Shown piece after piece: positions 53,997 through 63,875 of a stretch of 64,000 nt of DNA (the stretch's first letter is position 1; every line of letters starts with the position of its first letter). The translations under genes and the position numbers were made by a program. The stretch lies in the NCBI GenBank assembly GCA_963783045.1, contig CAWAMD010000005.1:1-64000 (forward strand), read 5' to 3'. This DNA comes from CAWAMD01 sp963783045. GTDB taxonomy: Bacteria; Actinomycetota; Nitriliruptoria; Nitriliruptorales; Nitriliruptoraceae. The notes under the pieces are model-generated. The model had not been told where the DNA came from, searched no databases, and saw nothing but the letters and a program-made list of their open reading frames with translations.

Positions 53997-55017
53997 TCAG
54001 CCCAACGACGCCAGCATCTCCTCGGCGGACGACTCGCCGTGGAGCGGGATCCCCGGGACCGGGTCGGGAAACAGGAACTCGAGCTCGCCGAGGCGTGAGC
54101 GCAGCCGCTGGCCGCCGCGACGCAGGACCACGTCGGCGTCCTTCGCGTTGTAGCAGTAGCTGACCGTCCCGTCGGGGTGCAGGTAGCGCAGCCCCGCCGT
54201 GTGCACCGGGTCGAGCTCCATCCGCAGCTGGACTCTGGGCCCCCGCGTCGGCGCGGACGCGACCCAGACCGGCCAGTCGACGCGGCCAGCCGACCGCACG
54301 GCGCCGAGCAGCGTGCCGTAGCCGTAGGGAGTGCCGTGATCCAGCCCGCCGAGCAGGGTCGTCCACGGCGAGGTGAGGCCGGCGGGCAGGCGCACCTGCG
54401 CCGTGAACCCCTCGACGGTCAGGTCCGAGCCGTCGTCCCACAGGTTGCAGCCGCCGTAGGCGTAGCGCAGCGCGTGCTCGCTGCCCCAGTTGTGGTTGCG
54501 GTGGCCGACCCAGCCGTCGACCTCGACCGTGTCGTCCCCGATCCGGAACGACCCGTCGAAGACCGCCCGCGGCGAGCCGGTCACGACCTTCTTCTTGGGG
54601 AAGCCGGCCTCGTACATCCAGCTCGACGCGAAGTGGCGCCACGGGGGCAGCTCGTCACGGATCGACAGGTCCCAGGAGACGTCCGGTTCCTCCGTCGCGG
54701 CCAGCGCACCGGCGGCCCGTCCGGGCTCGAGGACGATGTCGTCGTGACGGATCGAGAACGTCGTGGCTGGACAGCGACACGTCCCCGAGCGGAACCGTGC
54801 GCTTCCACACGCGCGGCACCCAGCCGTCGGCGTCGCGCCACAGGACGCACCAGTACTCGGCCACCGGCGGGAGGACCGCCCCCGCCGCCGGCGTCAGCAC
54901 GTTGTGCTTCAGCCAGAAGGCCCCGGACCCGTCCGGCGCGTTCCCCTTCAGGTAGTTCGACTCGTAGAGCCCCGACGGTGCGTCGGCGGCGATGATCCGC
55001 TCGTAGCTGTCGCGCAC
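53997..55017 (-). CDS. CrtC/AttH lipocalin-like protein (frame slip)
   Basis: The joined protein has about 340 residues. It starts VRDSYERIIAADAPSGLYES followed by NYLKGNAPDGSGAFWLKHNV. The motif VDGWVGHRNHNWGSEHALRY is the conserved G-H-R-x-H-N-W-G block of CrtC/tocopherol-cyclase-like barrels. Near 54765 the frame slips by one base between VSLSSHD and FSIRHDDIVLEPGRAAGAL. GAGGAGG precedes GTG 55017. I infer two lipocalin-like halves; the family includes hydratases of carotenoids, but function here is open. Confidence 0.6.
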
Positions 55018-55105
55018 GTCGCCCTCCTCGACACGCTCGGTCCCGGCCGTGCGCACGTTAGAGGAGACGCCCCCCGACGGCTGAGCCGACGCTACGGTTC
55101 CGGGC

Positions 55106-56266
55106 GTGATGCCCGGATCCGCGCCCCCGCCCCTGCCCCGCTACGGGGAAGCGTCGCTGAGCGATCTCGCCGGCTCGATCGCGGCCGCCCTCGGCGTCGA
55201 CGGCTTCACCGATGTCCTGGGGCTCGGCGAGCAGGACCACGTGTGCCTGCTGCTGATCGACGGGCTCGGAGCGGCCGCGCTTCGCGGCAACGCCGACGCC
55301 GCCCCGTTCCTGGCCCGGCTGTTCGAGGACGAACGCATCCTGACCGCGGGCTTCCCGGCGACGACCGCGGCGAGCCTCGCGTCGATCGGCACCGGTCTGC
55401 CACCCGGGGAGCACGGCCTCGTCGGCTACGTCGTGCGGGAGGACGACCGGCTCGTCAACCTGCTCGGCTGGTCCACCTACGGCGAGCAGCCCAACCACGA
55501 CCTGCGCCGCACGGTTCCGCCCGAGCGGTTCCAGCCGGCCACGACCGTCTTCGCGCGGCTGCGTGACGCCGGGCTGAGCGCCGCCGAGGTCGTACCGAGC
55601 TTCGAGTCGACCGGGCTCGACCGGGCCGTCTTCCGCGGCGCGGACACCCTGCGGTGCCAGTCGATGGGGGACGCGGCCGCCCTCGCCGCGACGCACGTCC
55701 GCGAGGGCGGCCGGGGCCTGACCTACGTCTATCACGGGCAGCTCGACGGCACGGGACACGCCCGGGGCGTGGACTCCGACGCCTGGCGGCTCCAGCTCGG
55801 GCACGTCGACCGGATGGCGAGCCACCTGGCCGACCGCCTGCCGCCGGGCGCGCTGCTGCTCGTGACCGGCGACCACGGGATGATCGACGTGGCCGACGAG
55901 GCCCGGCTCGACCTCGACGACCGGCCCGACCTGCGCGAGGGCGTCGCCCTGGTCGGCGGCGAGGCCCGTGCGCGTCACCTGTACACCGCTGCCGGCCAGG
56001 CGGAGGCGGTCGCCGCGCGCTGGCGTGCCGCGCTCGGCGACGACGCCTGGGTGGCCACCCGCGCGGAGGCGTGCGAGGCGGGCTGGTTCGGTCCGAGGGT
56101 CGCCGACCACGTGCGTCACCGCATCGGGGACGTGGTGGTCGCTGCCGCCAGCGAGCTCGCCATCGTGCAGACGAGCGTCGACTCGATCCAGGCCACCCTG
56201 ACCGGCCACCACGGGTCGTTTCTCCCTGACGAGCAGCAGGTGCCGCTGCTCGTCTGGACGAGCTGA
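55106..56266 (+). CDS. Alkaline-phosphatase-superfamily phosphodiesterase/nucleotide pyrophosphatase
   Basis: The 386-residue protein has the metal ligands of the superfamily in order: VCLLLIDGLGAAAL (Asp), AGFPATTAASLASIGTG (nucleophilic Thr), VYHGQLDGTGHARG (Asp, His), LVTGDHGMIDV (Asp, His) and GHHGSFLPDE (His). It resembles type I phosphodiesterases that hydrolyse nucleotide or lipid phosphodiesters. The GTG at 55106 and ATG at 55109 are equivalent starts. It has no signal peptide. Divergent from the CrtC-like gene. Confidence 0.85.
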   Translation: MMPGSAPPPLPRYGEASLSDLAGSIAAALGVDGFTDVLGLGEQDHVCLLLIDGLGAAALRGNADAAPFLARLFEDERILTAGFPATTAASLASIGTGLPPGEHGLVGYVVREDDRLVNLLGWSTYGEQPNHDLRRTVPPERFQPATTVFARLRDAGLSAAEVVPSFESTGLDRAVFRGADTLRCQSMGDAAALAATHVREGGRGLTYVYHGQLDGTGHARGVDSDAWRLQLGHVDRMASHLADRLPPGALLLVTGDHGMIDVADEARLDLDDRPDLREGVALVGGEARARHLYTAAGQAEAVAARWRAALGDDAWVATRAEACEAGWFGPRVADHVRHRIGDVVVAAASELAIVQTSVDSIQATLTGHHGSFLPDEQQVPLLVWTS

Positions 56267-56413
56267 GCTTGGGGCGCCGTCGGGCGCGGCGGTTGGCGCA
56301 CCCCGCGATTCGACCGGTCGCGGCGGCGGATCGTGTCGCCGGGCAGGGCTACGGTAGGACGACCGCAGAAGGCTTTCCCGGGACGAGGGGCGTCCGGGAC
56401 GAGGAGGAGTCTG

Positions 56414-57319
56414 GTGAGCACCGCGGCCGACCACTGGGCCGAGCAGCTGGGCGCGTGGGCGATCCCCGAGGACATCCTCGAGATGGCGCCGCGGTCGCCG
56501 CACGGCTTCTCGGTCGAGCGCTTCCGCCGTCGGGCGGAGCGCGCCCGTGAGCTCGACACGCCCTCGCGGCGGCACGCCACCGAGGTGCTCGCCGAGGGCG
56601 GCTCCGTCCTCGACGTCGGCTGCGGAGCCGGTGCGGGCAGCCTGCCGCTGGTGCCGCCGGCCGGGCACCTGATCGGTGTCGACGAGAACCCCGCCATGCT
56701 GGAGCTCTTCGCCGACGCCGGCACCGAGCTCGGCGTCCGACACGAGGAGCACGCCGGACGCTGGCCCGACGTGGCGGACACGGTGCCGACGGCCGACGTG
56801 GCGATCAGCCACCACGTCCTCTACAACGTGCCCGACCTCGACGGCTTCCTGCGGGCGCTGACCGGGCATGCCCGTCGCCGCGTGGTCGTCGAGATCCCGG
56901 TGCGTCACCCGCTGTCGTGGATGAACCCCTACTGGGAGCAGGAGCACGACGTGGCGCGGCCCGAGGGGCCGGTGCTCGACGACCTGCTGGCGGTCGTGCG
57001 CAGCCTCGGCATGCGACCGAACGTGGAGCGCTGGGAGCAGCGGTTCATCCTCGCGGACGAGCCGCGTGACGAGGTCGTGGCGCTCGTTCGCCGGCGGCTG
57101 TGCCTGCCGCCCGAGCGCGACGGTGACGTCCGTGCGCTCGTGGAGGCCCACCCCCCGCCGACCATGCGCCCGATCGCGACGCTGTGGTGGGACGGGCACG
57201 CGCTGTCCGCCTCGCAGCACCCGAGCGCCGCGCGCGTCACCAAGGGCTCCGGCTCCGGCTCTGGCCCTGGCTCCGGCTCCGGCTCGGGTTCCGGCTCCGG
57301 CGAGGCGGCGACCGGCTGA
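56414..57319 (+). CDS. Class I SAM-dependent methyltransferase with Ser-Gly tail
   Basis: This 301-residue enzyme has motif I VLDVGCGAGAGSLPLVP near residue 72, then LIGVDENPAMLELFADAG (motif II) and ADVAISHHVLYNVPDL (motif IV). The last 30 residues are a simple (Ser-Gly)n tail encoded by GGCTCC/GGTTCC repeats (57246-57302). GAGGAGGAG precedes GTG 56414. The substrate is unknown. Confidence 0.85.
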   Translation: MSTAADHWAEQLGAWAIPEDILEMAPRSPHGFSVERFRRRAERARELDTPSRRHATEVLAEGGSVLDVGCGAGAGSLPLVPPAGHLIGVDENPAMLELFADAGTELGVRHEEHAGRWPDVADTVPTADVAISHHVLYNVPDLDGFLRALTGHARRRVVVEIPVRHPLSWMNPYWEQEHDVARPEGPVLDDLLAVVRSLGMRPNVERWEQRFILADEPRDEVVALVRRRLCLPPERDGDVRALVEAHPPPTMRPIATLWWDGHALSASQHPSAARVTKGSGSGSGPGSGSGSGSGSGEAATG

Positions 57320-57432
57320 CCCGTCGGGGGCCTGTCGGGGCCCCGGCCGCCCGCGGGACAGACGGGCAGCATGTCCCACGACGGCTGCTACGGTGTCGCG
57401 CAACGGCAAGCGACGTCGTCAGGGGAGCGGCC

Positions 57433-58644
57433 GTGAGCGAGACATCGACCACCGTCACGTCGGCCGACGAGCAGCGCGTCATCGACCAGATCGATGCGCT
57501 GCTGGCCGACCACGACCCGACCACCACCGACGAGCAGGAGTTCTGGGGCGCCCAGTTCGACCACGGCCTCGCCTGGGTGCACTTCCCCGAGGGGCACGGG
57601 GGACTCGGGGTGAGCCCGCGTCACCAGAAGCTCGTCAACGAACGACTGACCGATGCCGGTGCCTCGTTCCGCAACCGGCGGGTGAACGTCATCGGCATCG
57701 GCATGGGTGCCGCCACGATCATCGAGCACGGCACCGACGCCCAGAAGGACCGCTATCTGCGCCCGCTGTTCACGCTCGAGGAGGTCTGGTGCCAGCTCTT
57801 CTCCGAGCCCGGTGCCGGGTCCGACCTCGCCGGCCTCGCCACGACCGCCCTCCAGGACGGCGACGAGTGGATCGTCAACGGCCAGAAGGTGTGGACCACG
57901 CTGGCGCACATCTCCCGGTGGGGGCTGCTCGTCGCACGTCACGACCCCGAGCAGGTCAAGCACCGCGGCCTGACCTACTTCATCGCCGACATGGAGGCCG
58001 ACGGCGTCGAGGTCCGGCCGCTCTACCAGATCACCGGTGAGGCCGAGTTCAACGAGGTCTACTTCACCGACGTGCGCATCCCCGACGACAACCGGCTCGG
58101 GGACGTGGGCGCCGGCTGGTCCGTCGCCATGACCACGCTCATGAACGAGCGGGTCGCGATCGGCGGGAACGTCGTCCCCCGGGAGTCCGGCGCGATCGGC
58201 CAGGCGGTGAAGGTCTGGAATGACCGCGGCCACGACGACCCGGTCAAGCGTGACGAGCTCATGAAGCTCTGGGTCGAGGCCGAGGCGATGCGGCTGACCA
58301 CCTGGCGGGCGAACGACCTGCGCCGCCGCGGCACCCCCGGGCCGGAGGGCTCCACCGCGAAGCTGCAGTGGGCCGACCTGAACAAGGCCATCTCGTCCTT
58401 CGCGATGGAGCTGCTGGGCTCCGAGGGGATGCTGTATCCCGGCGGGTACCCGATGTCGCGGCCGACGATGTCGGGAAGCGGCACCGGCACCCCGCAGAAG
58501 CAGTTCCTGCGGGCCCGGGCGAACTCCATCGAGGGCGGGACCTCCGAGATCATGCGCAACATCCTCGGTGAACGGGTGCTCGGGCTGGCCGGCGAACCGC
58601 GCACCGACAAGGACGTCCCCTGGCGCGACGTGCCGCGCAGCTGA
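57433..58644 (+). CDS. Acyl-CoA dehydrogenase, catalytic subunit of a heteromeric pair
   Basis: The 403-residue protein has WCQLFSEPGAGSDLAGLATT and GDEWIVNGQKVWTTLAHIS for FAD and acyl binding, and near the C-terminus RANSIEGGTSEIMRNILGER, which carries the Glu at the usual catalytic position. Together with the next gene it forms the two-gene layout of alpha2beta2 FadE enzymes of actinobacteria, which act on bulky CoA esters such as steroid side chains. GTG 57433 follows AGGGGAG. The intergenic gap to the partner is 18 bases. Confidence 0.9.
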   Translation: MSETSTTVTSADEQRVIDQIDALLADHDPTTTDEQEFWGAQFDHGLAWVHFPEGHGGLGVSPRHQKLVNERLTDAGASFRNRRVNVIGIGMGAATIIEHGTDAQKDRYLRPLFTLEEVWCQLFSEPGAGSDLAGLATTALQDGDEWIVNGQKVWTTLAHISRWGLLVARHDPEQVKHRGLTYFIADMEADGVEVRPLYQITGEAEFNEVYFTDVRIPDDNRLGDVGAGWSVAMTTLMNERVAIGGNVVPRESGAIGQAVKVWNDRGHDDPVKRDELMKLWVEAEAMRLTTWRANDLRRRGTPGPEGSTAKLQWADLNKAISSFAMELLGSEGMLYPGGYPMSRPTMSGSGTGTPQKQFLRARANSIEGGTSEIMRNILGERVLGLAGEPRTDKDVPWRDVPRS

Positions 58645-58662
58645 CGGGCGAAGGAGACCACC

Positions 58663-59805
58663 ATGGAGTTCACCCTCACCGAGGAGCAGGAGGTCCTCGC
58701 GAAGACGGCGCGTCGCTTCCTGGAGGAGCGCTCGCCGACGGACAAGGTCCGCGAGGTCATGACCAGCGAGGACGGGTACGACCCTGCGCTGTGGAGCGAG
58801 GTCGCCCAGATGGGCTGGCAGGCGATGGCGATCCCCGAGGAGTACGGGGGCGCCGGCTACGGCTTCACCGAGGTCAGCGTCCTGCTCGAGGAGATGGGCC
58901 GGGCCCTGTTCCCCTCACCGTTCCTGGCCTCCGCCGTGCTCGCCGCCGACGCGATCCTGCGTGCCGGCAGCGAGGAGCAGAAGCAGACCCATCTGCCACC
59001 GATCGCCTCGGGTGAGACGATCGGCAGCCTCGCCCTGCTCGAGGAGTCCGACGTGCTCGGTCCCGAGGGCATCGCCTGCGAGGCGCGGCGCGACGGCGAC
59101 GGGTGGGTGCTCAACGGCACGAAGCGGTTCGTGCCGGCCGGCAACGTCGCCGACCTGCTCGTCGTGGCGGCGCGGACCGGCGGCGCCGACGGCGTCACCC
59201 TCTTCCTCGTCCCCACGGACGTGGCCGGGGTGTCGGCCGAGAGCCTCGACGTGCTCGACCTCACCCGCCACCAGGCCGACGTCGAGTTCGCCGACGTGCG
59301 GGTGCCCGCCGCGAACCTGCTCGGCGAGGAGGGGGCCGGCTGGCCGATCCTCGCCACGGTGCTCGAGACCGGCGCGGTCGCGCTGGCCTGCGAGCAGGTC
59401 GGCGCGGCGCAGTGGTGCCTGCGCACCTCGACCCAGTACGCGAAGACCCGGATGCAGTTCGGGCGGCCGATCGGCTCGTTCCAGGCGGTCAAGCACCGCC
59501 TGGCCGACATGCTCGTGCAGAGCGAGGCCGCCCGGTCCGCTGCCTACTACGCGGCGCGGGTGCTCGCCGGCGAGGCGGAGGACGCCGACGAGCGCGAGCC
59601 GACGATCGCCGCACACCTGGCCGCCTCCTACTGCGCCGACGTGCTCTACGGGGCCGCGGCCGACACGATCCAGATCCACGGCGGGATCGGGTTCACCTGG
59701 GAGCACGACGCGCACCTCTACTTCAAACGGGCGAAGTCGAGCCAGCTGATGCTCGGCGACTCCGAGCACCACCGCCGGCTGCTGGCCGAGGCACTCGGCT
59801 ACTGA
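58663..59805 (+). CDS. Acyl-CoA dehydrogenase, non-catalytic subunit of the pair
   Basis: This 380-residue ACAD starts MEFTLTEEQEVLAKTARRFL. It has GYGFTEVSVLLEEMGRALFP, QFGRPIGSFQAVKHRLADML and HGGIGFTWEHDAHLYFKRAK. The C-terminal YEGT/IEGG block is missing (SSQLMLGDSEHHRRLL), as in the beta subunits of heteromeric FadE enzymes. A strong terminator follows 14 bases after the stop, so the operon is methyltransferase (perhaps) plus these two subunits. Confidence 0.9.
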   Translation: MEFTLTEEQEVLAKTARRFLEERSPTDKVREVMTSEDGYDPALWSEVAQMGWQAMAIPEEYGGAGYGFTEVSVLLEEMGRALFPSPFLASAVLAADAILRAGSEEQKQTHLPPIASGETIGSLALLEESDVLGPEGIACEARRDGDGWVLNGTKRFVPAGNVADLLVVAARTGGADGVTLFLVPTDVAGVSAESLDVLDLTRHQADVEFADVRVPAANLLGEEGAGWPILATVLETGAVALACEQVGAAQWCLRTSTQYAKTRMQFGRPIGSFQAVKHRLADMLVQSEAARSAAYYAARVLAGEAEDADEREPTIAAHLAASYCADVLYGAAADTIQIHGGIGFTWEHDAHLYFKRAKSSQLMLGDSEHHRRLLAEALGY

Positions 59806-59818
59806 CACGTGGCCGATC

Positions 59819-59853
59819 GACCCGGCGACCTGCCCGGCGCGGGTCGCCGGGTC
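59819..59853 (+). terminator. Intrinsic terminator of the acyl-CoA dehydrogenase operon
   Basis: GACCCGGCGACC (59819-59830) and GGTCGCCGGGTC (59842-59853) form a perfect 12-bp stem with an 11-base loop. A T-rich stretch GTCGTGTTTCTGCTT follows. Confidence 0.75.
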
Positions 59854-59894
59854 GTCGTGTTTCTGCTTGCCTGTGGGCAGCCGAAGGAGTGCCG

Positions 59895-60974
59895 ATGACG
59901 TCCGACGCGGACGACGATGCCGAGGGCGCGGACGGCCGTGCCGGGGCGGAGCAGCAGGACACGGCGCGGCTGACCACGGACGGCGGGTCGCCTGCCAGCG
60001 CCGAGTCCCGGCTGCTCGCCATGGTGCGCGAGGCCATCGCCGAGCCACGCCACCTCACGCTCGACGAGGTCGCCGATCGGGCTGCTGTCGACCGGGACGA
60101 GCTGCGGCGGCTCTTCGACGTGATGGAGCGCCTGCACCCCGACGGCTACCGCGACCGGGACGTGGACTACGCGAAGGGCCTGGCACTGCTCCGTCAGCAC
60201 TACCCGATGGACATCCTGGTGCGCTCGGCCCGGCAGCGGGCGCGGGCGGTCACGAGCATCGTCGTGAACGACCTCGCGACCGTCCGCCAGGAGGTGCTGC
60301 GGCCCCTGGTCGAGGATGGCACCGACACGGAGAGCCTCGGACAGCAGCTGTCGGCAACCGCCGGCCAGCTCGTGCCGACGGTGTCCGAGCTGATGACCCA
60401 CGACTACTACGACATCCTGCTCGGGCTCCTCGACACCGAAGCGGTCGCCCAGGCGAGCCGCGCCAAGGGCGACGCGGTCAACGTCAGCATCGGGTTCGTG
60501 GACCTCGTCGGCTACACGCGCCTGTCGGCCAGCGTCGACCCGCAGGGGCTCAGCGAGGTGCTCGAGGCCTTCGAGGCGCTCGTCTCCGCGGTGACTCACG
60601 ACACCGACGTGATGGTCGTCAAGTACATCGGGGACGCGGCGATGCTGCTCGCGTCCGACGCCGACGCGCTCGTGCGCTGCCTGCTCGAGGTGGTGACCGC
60701 GGAGGACCGGGGGCTCGACGACGTGGCGCGGCGGGCCGGCGTCGGCAGCGGCGAGGTCGTCGTCCGTGACGGCGACTACTTCGGTCCGGCGGTGAACATG
60801 GCGGCGCGGCTGACCGACCTCGCCCGGCCCGGCAGCCTCGTCGCCGACAAGGAGTCCATCGGACGGATCCACGACGGCTGGGAGCTGAGCCGGCTGCCGC
60901 CGCTGAACATCCACGGCGTGGGCCGCAAGCGCCCGTTCCGGATCCGCCCGCCCCGGCAGGACGAGGAGTCCTGA
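59895..60974 (+). CDS. Class III adenylate/guanylate cyclase, soluble
   Basis: A 359-residue protein with an N-terminal domain (residues 1-165) that includes LTLDEVADRAAVDRDELRRL, an HTH-like segment, and a C-terminal cyclase domain. NVSIGFVDLVGYTRLSASVD carries the first metal Asp, MVVKYIGDAAMLLASD the second, and FGPAVNMAARLTDLARPGSL the transition-state Asn and Arg. The layout matches mycobacterial cyclases with an N-terminal regulatory domain. GAAGGAG precedes ATG 59895. The product should be cAMP or cGMP; nucleotide specificity is unassigned. Confidence 0.9.
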   Translation: MTSDADDDAEGADGRAGAEQQDTARLTTDGGSPASAESRLLAMVREAIAEPRHLTLDEVADRAAVDRDELRRLFDVMERLHPDGYRDRDVDYAKGLALLRQHYPMDILVRSARQRARAVTSIVVNDLATVRQEVLRPLVEDGTDTESLGQQLSATAGQLVPTVSELMTHDYYDILLGLLDTEAVAQASRAKGDAVNVSIGFVDLVGYTRLSASVDPQGLSEVLEAFEALVSAVTHDTDVMVVKYIGDAAMLLASDADALVRCLLEVVTAEDRGLDDVARRAGVGSGEVVVRDGDYFGPAVNMAARLTDLARPGSLVADKESIGRIHDGWELSRLPPLNIHGVGRKRPFRIRPPRQDEES

Positions 60975-60984
60975 CGGCCCCCGG

Positions 60985-62430
60985 TCAGTCGCCCTGCCGG
61001 TAGAGGTCGTTGAGGAACTCGACCAGCAGCTTCTCGCGCAGCTCGGCCGGCAGGGCGTTCAGGATCCCGTTGATGTCCGCCATGTGGTCGGGCAGCTGCG
61101 CCCCGCCGCCGAGCCCGGCCATCTCGAGCATGTTCCCGTACATCTCGGGCGTGAACTGCGACGGGTCGAGGTCGCCGACGGCGGCCAGCAGCGCCTCCGC
61201 GTCCTCGTCGCGGGGGATCGCGCGGGCCGTCTCGATGCACTCGGCGAGGTCGGCGAGCAGCTCGTCGACGCGTTCGAGCGAGGTGGCCGTCACGGTCAGG
61301 TGGATGTTCGCCGGCGAGGAGCCGTAGGCCAGCTGTGGCTGGATGTACCAGCCGCGCTCCTTCATCAGGTCGACGACGTGGAAGATGTTGAACTCGTCGG
61401 AGGTGAAGGCGATGAGGCTCAGGTCGGGCTCGCCGAGGACGCGGACGCCGGGCAGCGCGCGGATGCCGGCGAGGATGCGCTCGGTCGCCTCCTTCGTGCG
61501 GCGGGCGATGTCGAGGTAGCCGTCGTCGCCGAGGAACTGCAGGGTCGCCCAGGCGCCGGCGACCGGCCCGCCGGACTTCGTCGACTGGATCGTCGGGTTG
61601 ATCACCGTGTAGCCGGTCCACGACGCGCAGGCGTAGAGCTGGTGGCGTCGCAGGTCACGGTCCCGGTAGAGGATGCACGACGCGCCCTTGGGCGTGTACG
61701 CGTACTTGTGGAGGTCCATGGAGATCGAGGTGACCCCGTCGACACGGAAGTCGAAGGGGGTGACCTCGGCGCCGAGCCGCTCGTAGAACGGCAGGAGCCA
61801 GCCGCCGACACAGGCGTCGACGTGGAGCAGGACGCCCCGCTCCTTGCAGATCGCGGCGATCTCCGGGACGGGGTCCACGACCCCATGGGCGTAGGAGACC
61901 GCCGAGACGACGACCAGCACCGTGTTGTCGGTGATGGCGTCGGCGATCGCCTGCGGGTCGGCCTTGAAGGTGGCCGGGTCGACACCGACGCGGACCTGCT
62001 CGACGCCGAAGTAATGGGCCCCCTTCGAGAAGGCGGCGTGGACGGTCTCGGGCAGCACGATCTCCGGGTGGGTGACCCCGCGGGTGGCCCGGGCGTGGTC
62101 GCGGGCGGTCTTGACGGCCAGCATGCAGGACTCGGTGCCGCCGGAGGTGAAGTTGCCGACGACCTCCTCGTCGCCGTGGAGGTGGTTCGCGGCGATGCCG
62201 ACCACGTCGGTCTCGAGCTCGAGCAGGCTCGGGAAGACCGTCGGGTCGAGCGCGTTCTCGTGCAGGTACGTGACGTAGGCCTCGGCGGCCACCTCGTCGA
62301 CCTCGGCGCGCCCCGTGTCGTACACGTAGGCCCAGGTACGCCCGCCGCGGGTGTCGAGGTCGTCGTGCTTCATCGCGCCGAGGGCCTTCAGCACCTCGTC
62401 GCGTGCCATGCCGTGCTGGGGGAGCTTCAC
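60985..62430 (-). CDS. PLP-dependent decarboxylase, sphingosine-1-phosphate-lyase-like (group II)
   Basis: This 481-residue enzyme has GNFTSGGTESCMLAVKTARD (PLP phosphate site), HVDACVGGWLLPFYERLG (the Asp that contacts the pyridine nitrogen) and SISMDLHKYAYTPKGAS, where the Lys binds PLP. The layout matches S1P lyase/Dpl1 and bacterial glutamate/tyrosine-decarboxylase relatives. The N-terminal membrane anchor of eukaryotic S1P lyase is absent. GTG 62430 follows AAGGA. It lies 26 bases behind the GPH symporter gene, so the two are probably one operon. Confidence 0.85.
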   Translation of the reverse strand: MKLPQHGMARDEVLKALGAMKHDDLDTRGGRTWAYVYDTGRAEVDEVAAEAYVTYLHENALDPTVFPSLLELETDVVGIAANHLHGDEEVVGNFTSGGTESCMLAVKTARDHARATRGVTHPEIVLPETVHAAFSKGAHYFGVEQVRVGVDPATFKADPQAIADAITDNTVLVVVSAVSYAHGVVDPVPEIAAICKERGVLLHVDACVGGWLLPFYERLGAEVTPFDFRVDGVTSISMDLHKYAYTPKGASCILYRDRDLRRHQLYACASWTGYTVINPTIQSTKSGGPVAGAWATLQFLGDDGYLDIARRTKEATERILAGIRALPGVRVLGEPDLSLIAFTSDEFNIFHVVDLMKERGWYIQPQLAYGSSPANIHLTVTATSLERVDELLADLAECIETARAIPRDEDAEALLAAVGDLDPSQFTPEMYGNMLEMAGLGGGAQLPDHMADINGILNALPAELREKLLVEFLNDLYRQGD

Positions 62431-62456
62431 GTCGGATCCTTCGTGGCGTGGAACGG

Positions 62457-63875
62457 TCAGTCGTCGGTCGTGGCGGGGGCGGACGTGCCGGCCGCGGCCG
62501 CCGTGGCCGACAGGGCGCGCAGCGTCTCGTCGTCGAGGTCGTAGCGGCGCAGCAGGAACAGGCTCAGCAGCATCAGAGCGGCCGGGATCACGGCGAACCC
62601 GACGACGATGCCGGTCAGCGCGCTCGAGGGCTGGGTGGCGACCTGGCCGGACTCGGTCGAGATGAAGCCGGTGACGGCCAGCACCCAGGCGAAGATCACC
62701 GGCCCGACGGCGAAGCCGGCCTTCTCGCCGGCGGTCCACACGCCGGTGAACGCGCCGGCGCGGCGCAGGCCGGTGCGGACCGTGTCGGCGGTGATCGCGT
62801 CGGGCAGCATCGCGTAGGGGAACATCTGCGTGCCGGCGTAGCCGGTACCCATGAGGAAGACGATCAGGTAGGTGACCCAGATGCGGTCGGGGGAGGAGGT
62901 CGTCAGCGCGAGGCCGCCGAGCGCGAAGATGGTCACGCAGGCCGTGTAGCCGGCGCGCTTGCCGAACCGGTGCCCGACCCAGGCCCACAGCGGCATCGTG
63001 ATCAGCGCCGGACCCACGAGCAGGACGAACAGGACGGTCGTCTGCCCCTTGTCGTGCAGCGTGTACTCGGAGAAGAACTCGACGCCGGCGAGCATCCCGC
63101 TCACGCCCAGCGACTGGATGATGAACGCGCCGAGCAGCCAGAAGAACGGCTTGTTGTCGCCGGCGGCGCGCAGCTGCTCGCGGAAGCCGACGGCGGCCTT
63201 GGTGGGCTCGAGGATGCGCACCCTGCGGGTGCCGAAGAACGTCACGATGAGGGTGACGAACAGCGCCCCGCCGATGACGAACCCCATGAGCCCGTAGCCG
63301 CCGCGCCCGCTGCCGCCGGCGTCGACGACCGCGGGGGCGGCCGCCCCGGCGACGAGGATCCCGATGGTGAGGAAGGCGATGCGCCACGCCATGATCGTGG
63401 TGCGCTCGTCGTAGTCCTCGGTCATCTCCGCCGGCATCGCCACGTAGGGCACCTGGAAGATCGTGTACGAGGTCGTGCCGAAGATGTAGATGCCGAGCAC
63501 GTACCAGGCGGCGCCGCGGCCGGTCAGGCTCGGGACCTGGAACAGCAGGATGAACGCCAGCGGCAGCAGGAACGCGCCGGCGAGCAGCCATGGCCGGCGG
63601 GCACCCATCCGGGTGCGGGTGCGGTCGGACAGCGCGCCGGCGAAGGGATCGGTGACCACGTCCCAGGTCCGGGGGACCAGGATGACGATGCCGGCCAGCG
63701 CCGCCGGGATCGCGAGCTCGTTCACCATGAAGGTGAGCAGCAGCAGGCCCGGGACCACGGAGAAGATGCCGGTCCCGATGGAGCCGACGCCGTAGCCGGC
63801 GATCGTCCACCGCGACAGGCGCCCCGTCGCGGCACGGTCCTCACCGGCGCCGGCGCTGGCTGAAGGTGCCTCCAC
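62457..63875 (-). CDS. GPH-family (glycoside-pentoside-hexuronide:cation) MFS symporter
   Basis: The 472-residue transporter has twelve membrane segments and the GPH landmarks ILVPRTWDVVTDPFAGALSD (D-P-x-x-G motif of the first loop) and TRTRMGARRPWLLAGAFLLP (the RxGRRRP-like motif). It uses GTG 63875 with GGGAGCAGC upstream. It probably imports a substrate for the decarboxylase gene that follows; this is inference. Confidence 0.85.
   Translation of the reverse strand: MEAPSASAGAGEDRAATGRLSRWTIAGYGVGSIGTGIFSVVPGLLLLTFMVNELAIPAALAGIVILVPRTWDVVTDPFAGALSDRTRTRMGARRPWLLAGAFLLPLAFILLFQVPSLTGRGAAWYVLGIYIFGTTSYTIFQVPYVAMPAEMTEDYDERTTIMAWRIAFLTIGILVAGAAAPAVVDAGGSGRGGYGLMGFVIGGALFVTLIVTFFGTRRVRILEPTKAAVGFREQLRAAGDNKPFFWLLGAFIIQSLGVSGMLAGVEFFSEYTLHDKGQTTVLFVLLVGPALITMPLWAWVGHRFGKRAGYTACVTIFALGGLALTTSSPDRIWVTYLIVFLMGTGYAGTQMFPYAMLPDAITADTVRTGLRRAGAFTGVWTAGEKAGFAVGPVIFAWVLAVTGFISTESGQVATQPSSALTGIVVGFAVIPAALMLLSLFLLRRYDLDDETLRALSATAAAAGTSAPATTDD

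Noticed and set aside
57246..57302. Ser-Gly repeat as a separate repeat element
   Set aside because: The repeats are in frame at the end of the methyltransferase gene and are best explained as simple slippage within its tail.
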